DNA from: Streptomyces spiralis
Lineage (GTDB): Bacteria > Actinomycetota > Actinomycetes > Streptomycetales > Streptomycetaceae
Assembly (NCBI RefSeq): GCF_014654675.1
Contig: NZ_BNBC01000011.1
Coordinates: forward strand, 137,322-201,321
Reading direction: 5' to 3'
DNA length: 64,000 nt
How positions within the stretch are numbered: position 1 is the first letter of the stretch; the number at the start of each line of letters is the position of its first letter. Below are positions 17,279-25,228 of this stretch, in pieces. A model generated the notes under the pieces. That model was given only the letters and a program-made list of their open reading frames with translations, did not search any database and was not told the DNA's origin. Made by a program: the position numbers and the translations under genes.

Positions 17279-17690
17279 GGGACGGGCCGGCGACCTGCCG
17301 GAGGACGCGGCCATGGCGCGCGTGCTGTGCGACGTCCGGGCCCTCACCGGCGAACTCCCCGGACCCACCGGCGTCCTGTGGAAGCTGGCCGAGTCCGGCC
17401 GCCAGCTCGACGCCAACCTGATCCGGCTGCCCGCCGGCGAGCGCATCGGCACGCACACCGAGCCCGACCTGGACGTGCTGGTCCTCGTCGTCACCGGTGA
17501 GGGCGTGATGGACACCCCCGAGGGGGAACTGCCGCTGACCGAAGGGGGGCTCCTGTGGCTGCCGCACGGTTCCACGCGCGGCATCACCGCAGGACCCCGG
17601 GGCCTGGCCTACGTGACCGTCCACCGCCGCCGCCCCGGCATGCAGATCCGCCGCCGCCCCGGGACTCCGGGCTCGCCGGGGAGCGGGTGA
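17271..17690 (+). CDS. Cupin-domain protein in the DUF2249 operon
   Basis: 139-residue cupin. Motif 1 is LPAGERIGTHTEPDLDVLVLVVTGEG with GTHTEPDLD supplying two possible metal ligands. Motif 2 is LLWLPHGSTRGI, in which the His is kept. The start ATG overlaps the preceding stop by 8 bases, so it is translationally coupled to the hemerythrin-like protein. The Arg/Pro-rich tail (IRRRPGTPGSPGSG) looks disordered. It probably binds a metal or a small ligand in the same stress response. Confidence 0.85.
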   Translation: MPEGRAGDLPEDAAMARVLCDVRALTGELPGPTGVLWKLAESGRQLDANLIRLPAGERIGTHTEPDLDVLVLVVTGEGVMDTPEGELPLTEGGLLWLPHGSTRGITAGPRGLAYVTVHRRRPGMQIRRRPGTPGSPGSG

Positions 17691-17700
17691 CAGGTTTTCC

Positions 17701-17733
17701 CTATTTTCTACGAGGCGTGCCAGGTAAAATTGG
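17701..17733. promoter_or_regulatory. Candidate autoregulatory operator of the SufR-like regulator
   Basis: ATTTT at 17703-17707 and AAAAT at 17726-17730 are the core of an imperfect dyad whose right half reads CCAATTTTACC on the reverse strand. That is the same half-site as at 16450. It ends five bases before the regulator's ATG and overlaps its weak ribosome site, so bound regulator would block its own expression. Confidence 0.5.
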
Positions 17734-17737
17734 TGAA

Positions 17738-18442
17738 ATGAGCGAGCAGACGTTGCGTGATCCGGCCGGCCCTTCCGCCGTGGGCGAGAGCCGGGCGCAT
17801 GTACTCGACGTACTGCGTGCCACGTCCGAAGCGGTGGGCGTGCGGGAGGTCGCCGAGCAGACGGGCCTGCACCCCAACACCGCCCGGTTCCATCTCGACA
17901 CGCTGGTCAAGGAAGGACTCGTCGAGCGCCGTACCGAGGGGCGCGGCCGGCCGGGCAGGCCCCGCACCGTCTACCACGCCGCCCCCTCGCCCGTACCGGC
18001 AGGCCGCCGCAGCTACCAGCTGCTCGCCCAGATGCTCACCGGCCTCATCACCCAGACGGTGCCGCAGCCCGCGCAGGCCGCGGTCGACGCCGGTGAGGCA
18101 TGGGGCCGCTACCTCGTCGACACGCCCTCGCCCGCCCAGCGCATCGACTCCGAGGAGGCCGTCCGGCGGCTGACCCGGGTGCTCGCGGACGTCGGTTTCG
18201 CCCCCGGCCCCGTCCAGGACCGGCCGGACCGGGTCGTCCCGTTGCGCCACTGCCCGTTCCGGGAGGTCGCCGAGGAACATCGTGAGGTGGTGTGCTCCCT
18301 GCACCTGGGCCTCATGCGCGGCGCGCTGAAGGAAGTGCGCGCCCCCATGGGCGTCGAGCGGCTGGAACCGTTCGTCGAGCCCTCGCTGTGCCTGGCCCGC
18401 CTCACCCCCGTGGAGCAGGACCGGCCGGAACGCATCGCCTGA
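17738..18442 (+). CDS. COG2345/SufR-like winged-helix regulator with conserved cysteines
   Basis: 234 residues. The ArsR-type winged helix spans about 18-82 (VGVREVAEQTGLHPNTARFH, then a basic RGRPGRPR wing). The C-terminal half has the ligand domain of the SufR group with C172, C186 and C218 (HCPFREVAEEH, VVCSLHLG, SLCLARL). In SufR proteins such cysteines hold an iron-sulfur cluster that senses iron, oxygen or nitric oxide. It is the third gene of the cupin/hemerythrin unit and is preceded by a dyad that also occurs at the operon promoter. Inference: a redox or NO-responsive repressor of this unit. Confidence 0.82.
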   Translation: MSEQTLRDPAGPSAVGESRAHVLDVLRATSEAVGVREVAEQTGLHPNTARFHLDTLVKEGLVERRTEGRGRPGRPRTVYHAAPSPVPAGRRSYQLLAQMLTGLITQTVPQPAQAAVDAGEAWGRYLVDTPSPAQRIDSEEAVRRLTRVLADVGFAPGPVQDRPDRVVPLRHCPFREVAEEHREVVCSLHLGLMRGALKEVRAPMGVERLEPFVEPSLCLARLTPVEQDRPERIA

Positions 18443-18568
18443 CGGCACCGGCGGGCGTCGTACGACTCCACCACCACCTCCGTCACATGCACGAAGGAGC
18501 CGCAGCCGCACGCTCGAGGGAGCCGCGGCGAGCGATCCGGCGCTCTCCGCGCGACTGTCACGCTCGGT

Positions 18569-18584
18569 TACTATGCTCTTTTCA
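18569..18584 (+). promoter_or_regulatory. Possible -10 box of a leaderless HipA-like transcript
   Basis: TACTAT at 18569-18574 lies ten bases before the ATG at 18584, and there is no ribosome site between them. This is the usual picture of a leaderless Streptomyces mRNA. No convincing -35 box was seen. Confidence 0.35.
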
Positions 18585-19531
18585 TGTCGGAGGCCGGGAG
18601 CTGGGGGCGTGGGAACATGCTGAGAAAGGTCGCCGCGACCCGCTACGTGACACCGCTGCGCTCCGGCGGCTCCGTGCCCGGGGTCGTCGAGGCCGACGAC
18701 CTCGGTACGTACGTCGTGAAGTTCACCGGCTCCGCGCAGGGCCGCAAGGCGCTGGTCGCCGAGGTGATCGTGGGCGAGCTGGCACGCGCCCTCGGGCTGC
18801 GCTTCCCCGAGCTGGTCCTGGTCCACTTCGACCCGGAGCTGGCCGCGCACGAACCGCACCAGGAGGTGCGCGACCTGCTCGACGCCAGCCACGGCGTCAA
18901 CCTCGGCATGGACTATCTGCCGGGCGCGCGCGACTTCACCCCGGAGGTGGCGAAGACGTTCCCGGTGGATCCGCTGGAGGCCGGCCGGATCGTCTGGCTG
19001 GACGCGCTGACGGTGAACGTGGACCGGACCGTGCACAGCTCGAACCTCATGGTCTGGCCCACCCTCGGCGTCGCACCCCCGCGACTGTGGCTGATCGACC
19101 ACGGCGCGGCCCTCGTCTTCCACCACCGCTGGGACACCTCGGCGCCGGAGAAGGCGTACGACTTCCGCCACCACGCCCTCGGCCACTACGCGCCGGACGT
19201 CCGCGCCGCCGACGCCGAACTGGCGCCCAGGGTGACGCGGGAGCTGCTGGAGGAGGTCCTTGCGGAGGTGCCGGACGCCTGGCTCACCGACGAACCGGGA
19301 TTCGCCGGCCCGGGCGAGGCCAGGGCCGCCTACGTCGACTATCTCGCCGCACGGGTGGCGGCCTCGGCCGCCTGGCTGCCCACCGACTTCCCCAGCCGCG
19401 AGGAGCTGGCGGCCGAGGAGGCGCTGCGCGCGGCGAAGACACAGCAGGGCCGGCCGAAGTGGCTCAAGCGGGTCCCGGACCTGCACGGCAAACCGGCCGC
19501 CGAACAGGACTGGTCGGCCCACCTGGGGTGA
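18584..19531 (+). CDS. HipA-like kinase-fold protein
   Basis: 315-residue protein with the compact HipA/PI4K-like kinase fold. The ATP-binding lysine is K46 in TYVVKFTG, the catalytic loop is NVDRTVHSSN (D147, N154) and the metal-binding motif is IDHGAAL (D172). The N-terminal subdomain of classic HipA toxins is missing, and no HipB antitoxin gene is adjacent, so it need not be a toxin. It may be leaderless from 18584 or start at the ATG at 18617. It is convergent with malate synthase across a terminator. The target is unknown. Confidence 0.82.
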   Translation: MSEAGSWGRGNMLRKVAATRYVTPLRSGGSVPGVVEADDLGTYVVKFTGSAQGRKALVAEVIVGELARALGLRFPELVLVHFDPELAAHEPHQEVRDLLDASHGVNLGMDYLPGARDFTPEVAKTFPVDPLEAGRIVWLDALTVNVDRTVHSSNLMVWPTLGVAPPRLWLIDHGAALVFHHRWDTSAPEKAYDFRHHALGHYAPDVRAADAELAPRVTRELLEEVLAEVPDAWLTDEPGFAGPGEARAAYVDYLAARVAASAAWLPTDFPSREELAAEEALRAAKTQQGRPKWLKRVPDLHGKPAAEQDWSAHLG

Positions 19532-19553
19532 CGGCCGCGCAGCCTGGACGGCC

Positions 19554-19583
19554 GTGTGGCCCCGGACGTTCCCGAGGCCACAC
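19554..19583. terminator. Terminator between convergent genes
   Basis: Perfect 8-bp stem GTGTGGCC/GGCCACAC (19554-19561 and 19576-19583) with a 14-base loop, lying between the HipA-like stop and the malate synthase stop. Confidence 0.65.
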
Positions 19584-19594
19584 AGGTGCGGGTG

Positions 19595-21220
19595 TCAGCC
19601 CTTGAGCTGCTCGTACGCCGGCAGCGTCAGGAAGTCGGCGTAGTCCTCGTCGAGAGAGACCTTCAGCAGCAGGTCGTGGGCCTGCTGCCAGTGCCCGGCC
19701 GTGAAGGCCTCCTCGCCGATCTCCTCGCGGATGTTCGCCAGTTCCTCGGCGGCGACCTTGCGGGCCAGCTCGGGCGTGGCCTTCTCGCCGTTCTCGAACT
19801 CGACCCCGGCGTTGATCCACTGCCAGATCTGCGAGCGGGAGATCTCGGCGGTGGCCGCGTCCTCCATGAGGTTGAAGATGGCGACCGCGCCGAGGCCGCG
19901 CAGCCAGGCCTCGATGTAGCGGATGCCGACCTGGACGGCGTTGACCAGGCCGCCGTAGGTGGGCCTGGCCTCCAGCGAGTCGATCGCGATCAGGTCCTCG
20001 GCCTTGACGTCCACGTCCTCGCGCAGCCGGTCCTTCTGGTTCGGCCTGTCGCCGAGCACCTTGTCGAAGGACTCCATGGCGATCGGCACCAGGTCGGGGT
20101 GGGCGACCCAGGAGCCGTCGAAGCCGTCGTTCGCCTCGCGGTCCTTGTCGGCGCGGACCTTCTCGAAGGCCACCTTGTTGACCTCGGCGTCGCGGCGGGA
20201 GGGGATGAAGGCCGCCATGCCGCCGATCGCGTGCGCGCCGCGCTTGTGGCAGGTGCGGACCAGGAGCTCGGTGTACGCGCGCATGAACGGGGCCGTCATC
20301 GTGACCGCGTTGCGGTCCGGCAGGACGAACCTCTCCCCGCCGTCACGGAAGTTCTTGACGATGGAGAACAGGTAGTCCCAGCGGCCGGCGTTCAACCCGG
20401 AGGCGTGGTCGCGCAGTTCGTAGAGGATCTCCTCCATCTCGTACGCGGCCGTGATCGTCTCGATCAGGACGGTGGCGCGGATCGTGCCCTGCGGGATGCC
20501 GACGTGGTCCTGGGCGAAGACGAAGATCTCGTTCCAGAGGCGGGCCTCCAGGTGCGACTCCGTCTTCGGCAGGTAGAAGTACGGGCCCTTGCCGAGGTCC
20601 AGCAGGCGCTGGGCGTTGTGGAAGAAGTACAGGCCGAAGTCGACGAGGGCGCCGGGGACCTGCTTGCCGTCGGCGTCGACGAGGTGGCGCTCGTCGAGGT
20701 GCCAGCCGCGCGGGCGCATGACGACCGTGGCGAGCTCCTCGGCCGGGCGCAGGGCGTAGGACTTCCCCGACGCGGGGTCGGTGAAGTCGATGTTCCTGGT
20801 GTAGGCGTCGGTCAGGTTGAGCTGGCCGAGGACGACGTTCTCCCAGGTGGGGGCGGAGGCGTCCTCGAAGTCGGCGAGCCAGACCTTCGCGCCCGAGTTG
20901 AGCGCGTTGATGGTCATCTTGCGGTCGGTGGGGCCGGTGATCTCGACCCGGCGGTCGTTCAGGGCCGCCGGGGCCGGCGCGACCCTCCAGGAGTCGTCCG
21001 CGCGGATCGCGGCCGTCTCGGGGAGGAAGTCGAGGGTGGAGGTGCGGGCGATCTCGGCGCGGCGCTCGGCACGGCGGGCGAGGAGTTCGTCGCGGCGCGG
21101 CGTGAACCGCCGGTGCAGCTCCGCCACGAAGGCGAGCGCCGCGTCGGAGAGGACCTCTTCCTGCCGGGGCAGGGGCTCGGCGTCGACGATGGCCAGCGGG
21201 GACGGCGCTGGAGCGGACAT
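19595..21220 (-). CDS. aceB: Malate synthase A
   Basis: 541 residues, the normal length of the A isoform. It condenses glyoxylate with acetyl-CoA to malate in the cytosol. The family signature is complete as [16 protein letters not shown] near residue 270. [20 protein letters not shown] and the C-terminal helical plug ([13 protein letters not shown]) are also present. The ATG follows GAAGGAAG. No isocitrate lyase is present, but allantoin genes are 1.5-5 kb away, so here it probably disposes of glyoxylate from ureidoglycolate. An AGTTTCC-N7-GGAAG site 175 bases upstream matches sites at allR/allB, supporting common control by the IclR regulator. Confidence 0.96.
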   Translation of the reverse strand: MSAPAPSPLAIVDAEPLPRQEEVLSDAALAFVAELHRRFTPRRDELLARRAERRAEIARTSTLDFLPETAAIRADDSWRVAPAPAALNDRRVEITGPTDRKMTINALNSGAKVWLADFEDASAPTWENVVLGQLNLTDAYTRNIDFTDPASGKSYALRPAEELATVVMRPRGWHLDERHLVDADGKQVPGALVDFGLYFFHNAQRLLDLGKGPYFYLPKTESHLEARLWNEIFVFAQDHVGIPQGTIRATVLIETITAAYEMEEILYELRDHASGLNAGRWDYLFSIVKNFRDGGERFVLPDRNAVTMTAPFMRAYTELLVRTCHKRGAHAIGGMAAFIPSRRDAEVNKVAFEKVRADKDREANDGFDGSWVAHPDLVPIAMESFDKVLGDRPNQKDRLREDVDVKAEDLIAIDSLEARPTYGGLVNAVQVGIRYIEAWLRGLGAVAIFNLMEDAATAEISRSQIWQWINAGVEFENGEKATPELARKVAAEELANIREEIGEEAFTAGHWQQAHDLLLKVSLDEDYADFLTLPAYEQLKG

Positions 21221-21394
21221 GAGCTGTCACTTCCTTCGGGGGAGCTTCTTCAGCGAACCACGTGCATCGCCACCATGCCGTGGCACTGGATGCCAATGGG
21301 CATGAATGGGGCGTATGGCGCCTGCGATGGGGGTCCCCCCGCGCGAGCGGATTCGAGCGTGGGGGAGGGCCGGCGCTTCTGAACAGTGGATACT

Positions 21395-21413
21395 AGTTTC
21401 CTCATGGTGGAAG
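21395..21413. promoter_or_regulatory. Candidate AllR box upstream of aceB
   Basis: AGTTTCC-TCATGGT-GGAAG. The same frame, AGTTTCC-N7-GGAAG, occurs at 23775-23793 before allantoinase, and a third GTTTCC-N7-GGAA is at 23633-23651 on the opposite strand. The shared form across otherwise unrelated spacers suggests one regulator. Confidence 0.6.
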
Positions 21414-21478
21414 TTCAATGGTTTGTTGATGTCGAGATTCTTTGGGTCGAGGCAAGGTGGCGCTCCGTGCCACGGCGC

Positions 21479-22078
21479 TCACTCGAGGTGGCCCAGGTCC
21501 GCTTCGGTGTCGATGTCGTACGGCCGCGCCACGTCCCCGCACTCCACGAGGGTGATCGCGGCCGCGTGCTCCTTCAGATAGGCGCGTGCCCCCCGGTCCC
21601 CGGTCGCACTCGCCGCGATGCCCGCCCAGTGATCGGCGCCGAGCAGGACGGGGTGGCCGCGCACACCGTCGTACGCCCCGGAGGCCAGCGACGTCTCGTC
21701 CCGGTACGCGGCCAGGATCCGCGCCGCCGCCTCCGCCGTGATCCCCGGCTGGTCGACGAGCGAGACCAGCGCCGCCCGGGCCCCCGTACCGGAGAGCGAC
21801 TCCAGTCCGGCCCGCAGCGAGGAGCCCATGCCCTGCTCCCAGTCCGGGTTGTCCACCAGGACACAGCCGTCGAGCCGGGCCTGCCGCCGTACGTCGTCCG
21901 CCCGCGCGCCGAGGACCACGTGGACGCGCGCGCACCCGGCCGAGCGCAGGACCGCGACCGCGTGCTCCACCAGGGGCCGGCCGCGGTGGACCAGCAGCGC
22001 CTTGGGCCGCCCGCCGAGCCGCCGCCCGCCGCCGGCGGCCAGCACCAGCCCGGCGACCTCGTCATCTCTACGTGTCAT
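21479..22078 (-). CDS. MobA/MocA-like nucleotidyltransferase
   Basis: 199-residue NTP-transferase. The N-terminal nucleotide-binding signature is LAAGGGRRLGGRPKALL, followed by NPDWEQGMGSSLRAGL and SLVDQPGITAEA, all typical of the molybdenum cofactor cytidylyltransferase (MocA) group that charges cofactor for xanthine dehydrogenase-type enzymes. The ATG at 22078 has AGGA upstream; longer readings only add low-complexity sequence. Its place between malate synthase and the allantoin genes fits maturation of xanthine dehydrogenase for purine breakdown. That link is inference. Confidence 0.85.
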   Translation of the reverse strand: MTRRDDEVAGLVLAAGGGRRLGGRPKALLVHRGRPLVEHAVAVLRSAGCARVHVVLGARADDVRRQARLDGCVLVDNPDWEQGMGSSLRAGLESLSGTGARAALVSLVDQPGITAEAAARILAAYRDETSLASGAYDGVRGHPVLLGADHWAGIAASATGDRGARAYLKEHAAAITLVECGDVARPYDIDTEADLGHLE

Positions 22079-22222
22079 GGGTCCTGCATACCTGACGGTC
22101 CGTCGGCCGTGCCGTGGAACGGGGGCTGAATTTCGGTCCGCGCGCTGGCGCACCCCGCCCCGGGTGGCGTTTACTGACCCGGGTCCGGGGACTGCGCACA
22201 ACGGAGTGCGAGGGGGAGGACT

Positions 22223-22537
22223 GTGTTGCGGAGCTTGGAACAGACGCCGGTGACCGGGAGCGGAGAGGACCCCAGGGTGGCGGAACTGCGCGCCGCCGTG
22301 TCCCGCTTGCGCCGCGAACTCGCCGCCCACCCCGTCGAGTTCCCCGACCGTGCCATAGCCGAGGACGAACTCGGCGCCCTCGCCGCGATGGCCGCCCACG
22401 GCATCCCCGAGCTCCCGCGGCTGCGCCGCTCCCTGCTGCTGATCGCCGGATCGATCGGCTCGGTCAGCGCCCTGGCCCGCGGGCTGTCGGAGGTCCGCGC
22501 CGCGGTGGACCTGTTCGGGCAGCAGCCGCCCGGCTGA
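22223..22537 (+). CDS. Small DUF5955-type protein
   Basis: 104 residues, mostly helical (RVAELRAAVSRLRRELAAH, then RLRRSLLLIAGSIGSVSALA). It resembles the Streptomyces-specific DUF5955 family of unknown function; the assignment is from memory. The GTG start has a strong GGGGGAGGA ribosome site. It is divergent from the nucleotidyltransferase and convergent with the IclR gene, with a small tandem repeat after its stop. No membrane segment strong enough to call. Confidence 0.75.
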   Translation: MLRSLEQTPVTGSGEDPRVAELRAAVSRLRRELAAHPVEFPDRAIAEDELGALAAMAAHGIPELPRLRRSLLLIAGSIGSVSALARGLSEVRAAVDLFGQQPPG

Positions 22538-22545
22538 CGGTAAAC

Positions 22546-22620
22546 GGGCACACGGCACACAGGCGCACGGCACGCAGACGCACGGGACGCAGGCGCACAC
22601 GGCACAGGCGTGGGATGCGT
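22546..22620. repeat. Degenerate 15-bp tandem repeat after the DUF5955 gene
   Basis: Five consecutive 15-bp units of the type AGGCGCACGGCACGC begin at 22546, 22561, 22576, 22591 and 22606; the first and last are most diverged. The array starts eight bases after a stop codon, in the spacer between convergent genes, as does the unrelated 15-bp array at 8522. Confidence 0.7.
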
Positions 22621-22731
22621 CCGCGCGCTTCAGTGCCGGCGTGGGCGGCCGGCGCCCGAACGCTTCAGGCAGGCCCGCCCGGGGCGGATCACAGGCGCGC
22701 CCCAGGCGGATCGGGCCGCCGCCCGGCCGGC

Positions 22732-23532
22732 TCAGCTCGTCGGGCCCGAACTGGCCAGGGCCTGGGAGAGTTCCTTCGCCACCTGCTGGAGCACCGGGAC
22801 GATCCGTTCCTTCGCGGCCTCGGTGACCCGGCCCGCCGGGCCGGAGATGGAGATCGCCGCGGACGTGGGGGAGTCCGGGATGGTGACCGCGATGCAGCGG
22901 ACCCCTATCTCCTGCTCGTTGTCGTCCATGGCGTAACCGAGCCGGCGTACGTCCTCCAGGGCCGCCAGGAAACCGTCCGGAGTGGTGATCGTCTTCTCCG
23001 TGGCGGCGGGCATGCCGGTCCGGGAGAGCAGGGCGCGCACCTCGTCGGCCGGGGTGTGGGCGAGCAGCGCCTTGCCGACCCCCGTGGAATGCGGCAGCAC
23101 ACGCCGGCCGACCTCGGTGAACATGCGCATCGAGTGCTTGGACGGCACCTGCGCCACGTACACGATCTCGTCGCCGTCCAGCAGTGCCATGTTCGCCGTC
23201 TCACCCGTCTCGTCGACCAGGCGGGCGAGGTACGGACGGGCCCAGGTGCCCAGCAGCCGGGAGGCGGACTCGCCCAGGCGGATCAGCCGGGGACCGAGCG
23301 CATACCGCCGGTTCGGCTGCTGGCGGACGTATCCGCAGGCCACGAGGGTCCGCATCAGGCGGTGGATGGTGGGCAGCGGGAGTCCGCTGCTCGCGGAGAG
23401 CTCACTCAGACCGACCTCGCCGCCCGAGTCGGCCATCCGCTCCAGCAGATCGAAGGCGCGCTCGAGGGACTGGACGCCACCGCTGGCGGAGGACTTGGCG
23501 GAGTCGGTGGTGCTGGCGCTGGACGTCGGCAC
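22732..23532 (-). CDS. allR: IclR-family regulator of allantoin catabolism
   Basis: 266 residues. The winged helix spans about 20-85 (SLERAFDLLERMADSGGEVG, LSELSASSGLPLPTIHRLM). The IclR effector domain spans about 100-260 (VGKALLAHTPADEVRALL, GYAMDDNEQEIGVRCIAVTI), whose pocket typically binds a small acid. The GTG at 23532 follows AAAGGAAC. It is divergent from allantoinase over 287 bases that contain two GTTTCC-N7-GGAA sites. In Streptomyces the IclR protein at this place represses allantoinase, allantoicase and malate synthase and is released by an intermediate such as glyoxylate or allantoate; assignment as AllR rests on context. Confidence 0.88.
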   Translation of the reverse strand: MPTSSASTTDSAKSSASGGVQSLERAFDLLERMADSGGEVGLSELSASSGLPLPTIHRLMRTLVACGYVRQQPNRRYALGPRLIRLGESASRLLGTWARPYLARLVDETGETANMALLDGDEIVYVAQVPSKHSMRMFTEVGRRVLPHSTGVGKALLAHTPADEVRALLSRTGMPAATEKTITTPDGFLAALEDVRRLGYAMDDNEQEIGVRCIAVTIPDSPTSAAISISGPAGRVTEAAKERIVPVLQQVAKELSQALASSGPTS

Positions 23533-23622
23533 GGCGCGTTCCTTTCGAGGCTGGCAGGAAGGGCCAAAGCCTACCGGGGGCACGGTTGACTCCCTGCCTG
23601 TACGGAACTACGTTCTGTCTAT

Positions 23623-23638
23623 CGGAATTCTAATTCCG
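23623..23638. promoter_or_regulatory. 16-bp palindrome in the allR-allB spacer
   Basis: CGGAATT-CT-AATTCCG has perfect 7-bp arms. It overlaps the left half of the GTTTCC-N7-GGAA site at 23633-23651 and lies about 90 bases upstream of the allR start, a likely operator position. Confidence 0.5.
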
Positions 23639-23651
23639 CGTTGTGGAAACG
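23633..23651. promoter_or_regulatory. Candidate AllR box near allR
   Basis: On the reverse strand this reads GTTTCC-ACAACGC-GGAA, the same 7-base-spaced form as at 23775 and 21395. It lies 101 bases upstream of the allR start codon. Confidence 0.55.
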
Positions 23652-23724
23652 TCCAGACTGTGCGCGGTGAGCTGCTGTTCGGCAGTGTGCCCCTTGACGG
23701 GGTGAGGGCGGGAGTGAAGACTCC

Positions 23725-23741
23725 TTCAACAGAACGTTGAA
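23725..23741. promoter_or_regulatory. TTCAAC-N5-GTTGAA dyad upstream of allB
   Basis: Perfect 6-bp arms (23725-23730 and 23736-23741) around AGAAC. It lies 79 bases before the allantoinase start. It differs from the GTTTCC-N7-GGAA sites, so a second regulator or a promoter-associated dyad is possible. Confidence 0.4.
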
Positions 23742-23774
23742 ATCCGTTACGTGGGCGTCCATCCGCGTACATCC

Positions 23775-23793
23775 AGTTTCCGTTCCGCGGAAG
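23775..23793. promoter_or_regulatory. Candidate AllR box immediately upstream of allB
   Basis: AGTTTCC-GTTCCGC-GGAAG, with an inner perfect TTCCGCGGAA palindrome at 23783-23792. It ends 26 bases before the allantoinase GTG, where a bound IclR protein would block transcription. Confidence 0.6.
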
Positions 23794-23819
23794 CACAACA
23801 GTGGCAGAGAGGGGTCCGG

Positions 23820-25157
23820 GTGTCCGACGCTGAACTGGTGCTGCGCTCGACGCGCGTCATCACGCCCGAGGGGACGCGCGCCGCGTCGGTTGCGGTCGCC
23901 GACGGCACCATCACGGCCGTACTGCCCCACGACGCGGACGTACCCGCCGGGGCCCGCCTGGAGGACCTCGGCGACGACGCCCTGCTGCCCGGCCTGGTCG
24001 ACACCCACGTGCACGTCAACGACCCCGGCCGCACCGAGTGGGAGGGCTTCTGGACCGCCACGCGGGCGGCGGCGGCCGGCGGCATCACCACCCTGATCGA
24101 CATGCCGCTCAACTCCCTGCCGCCCACCACCACGGTGGACAACCTGCGCGTCAAGCAGGACGTGGCCCGCGACAAGGCGCACATCGACGTCGGCTTCTGG
24201 GGCGGCGCCCTGCCCGGCAACGTGAAGGACCTGCGCCCGCTGCACGACGCCGGCGTCTTCGGCTTCAAGGCGTTCCTGTCGCCCTCCGGCGTGGACGAGT
24301 TCCCGCACCTCGACCAGGACCGGTTGGCCGGCTCGCTCGCCGAGATAACCGGCTTCGGCGGCCTGCTGATCGTGCACGCCGAGGACCCGCACCACCTGGA
24401 CGCCGCCCCGCAGCACGGCGGCCCCAGGTACGCCGACTTCCTCGCCTCCCGTCCGCGCGACGCCGAGGACACCGCCATCGCCGCCCTGATCGCGCAGGCC
24501 AGACGGCTGAACGCACGCGTCCACGTGCTGCACCTGTCCTCCAGCGACGCGCTGCCGCTGATCGCCGAGGCCAGGGCGGAGGGCGTGCGGATCACGGTCG
24601 AGACCTGCCCGCACTACCTGACCCTGACCGCCGAGGAGGTCCCGGACGGGGCCAGCGAGTTCAAGTGCTGCCCGCCCATCCGGGAGGCCGCCAACCAGGA
24701 CCTGCTCTGGCAGGCCCTGGCCGACGGCACCATCGACTGCGTGGTCACCGACCACTCGCCCTCCACCGCCGACCTGAAGACCGACGACTTCGCCACCGCC
24801 TGGGGCGGCATCTCCTCGCTGCAGCTGAGCCTGTCCGCCGTGTGGACCGAGGCGCGCAGGCGCGGCCACGGCCTGGATGACGTGGTTCGCTGGATGTCGG
24901 AGCGGACCGCGCGGCTGGTCGGCCTCGACGCCCGCAAGGGCGCCATCGCACCCGGCCGTGACGCCGACTTCGCGGTGTTCGCGCCCGAGCAGACGTTCAC
25001 CGTGGATCCGGCGGCCCTCCAGCACCGCAACCGCGTCACGGCGTACGCGGGCAGGACCCTCAGCGGCGTCGTGAAGTCCACCTGGCTGCGCGGCGAGCGG
25101 ATCCTGGCGGACGGCGAGTTCACCGAGCCGAAGGGCCGCCTCCTCGACCGAACCTGA
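23820..25157 (+). CDS. allB: Allantoinase
   Basis: 445 residues; hydrolyses allantoin to allantoate. It is an amidohydrolase with the metal pair His63-x-His65 in DTHVHVND, the probable carbamylated lysine in FGFKAFLS near residue 150, later His residues in LHLSSSD and ETCPHYLT, and the metal Asp in VVTDHSPS near 310. The GTG at 23820 has GAGAGGGG upstream. Allantoicase follows 71 bases downstream with its own ribosome site and no terminator between, so they are probably co-transcribed. Control is probably by the divergent IclR protein. Confidence 0.95.
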   Translation: MSDAELVLRSTRVITPEGTRAASVAVADGTITAVLPHDADVPAGARLEDLGDDALLPGLVDTHVHVNDPGRTEWEGFWTATRAAAAGGITTLIDMPLNSLPPTTTVDNLRVKQDVARDKAHIDVGFWGGALPGNVKDLRPLHDAGVFGFKAFLSPSGVDEFPHLDQDRLAGSLAEITGFGGLLIVHAEDPHHLDAAPQHGGPRYADFLASRPRDAEDTAIAALIAQARRLNARVHVLHLSSSDALPLIAEARAEGVRITVETCPHYLTLTAEEVPDGASEFKCCPPIREAANQDLLWQALADGTIDCVVTDHSPSTADLKTDDFATAWGGISSLQLSLSAVWTEARRRGHGLDDVVRWMSERTARLVGLDARKGAIAPGRDADFAVFAPEQTFTVDPAALQHRNRVTAYAGRTLSGVVKSTWLRGERILADGEFTEPKGRLLDRT

Positions 25158-25228
25158 CCGGACCTGGCCGGACCTCACGACCCACCCGCACCGGCCCACC
25201 ACCGAACCGAAAGGAAGATCTGATCACC

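Noticed and set aside
18584..19531. HipBA toxin-antitoxin module
   Set aside because: Only a short kinase-fold protein is present; no HipB-like HTH gene lies upstream or downstream.
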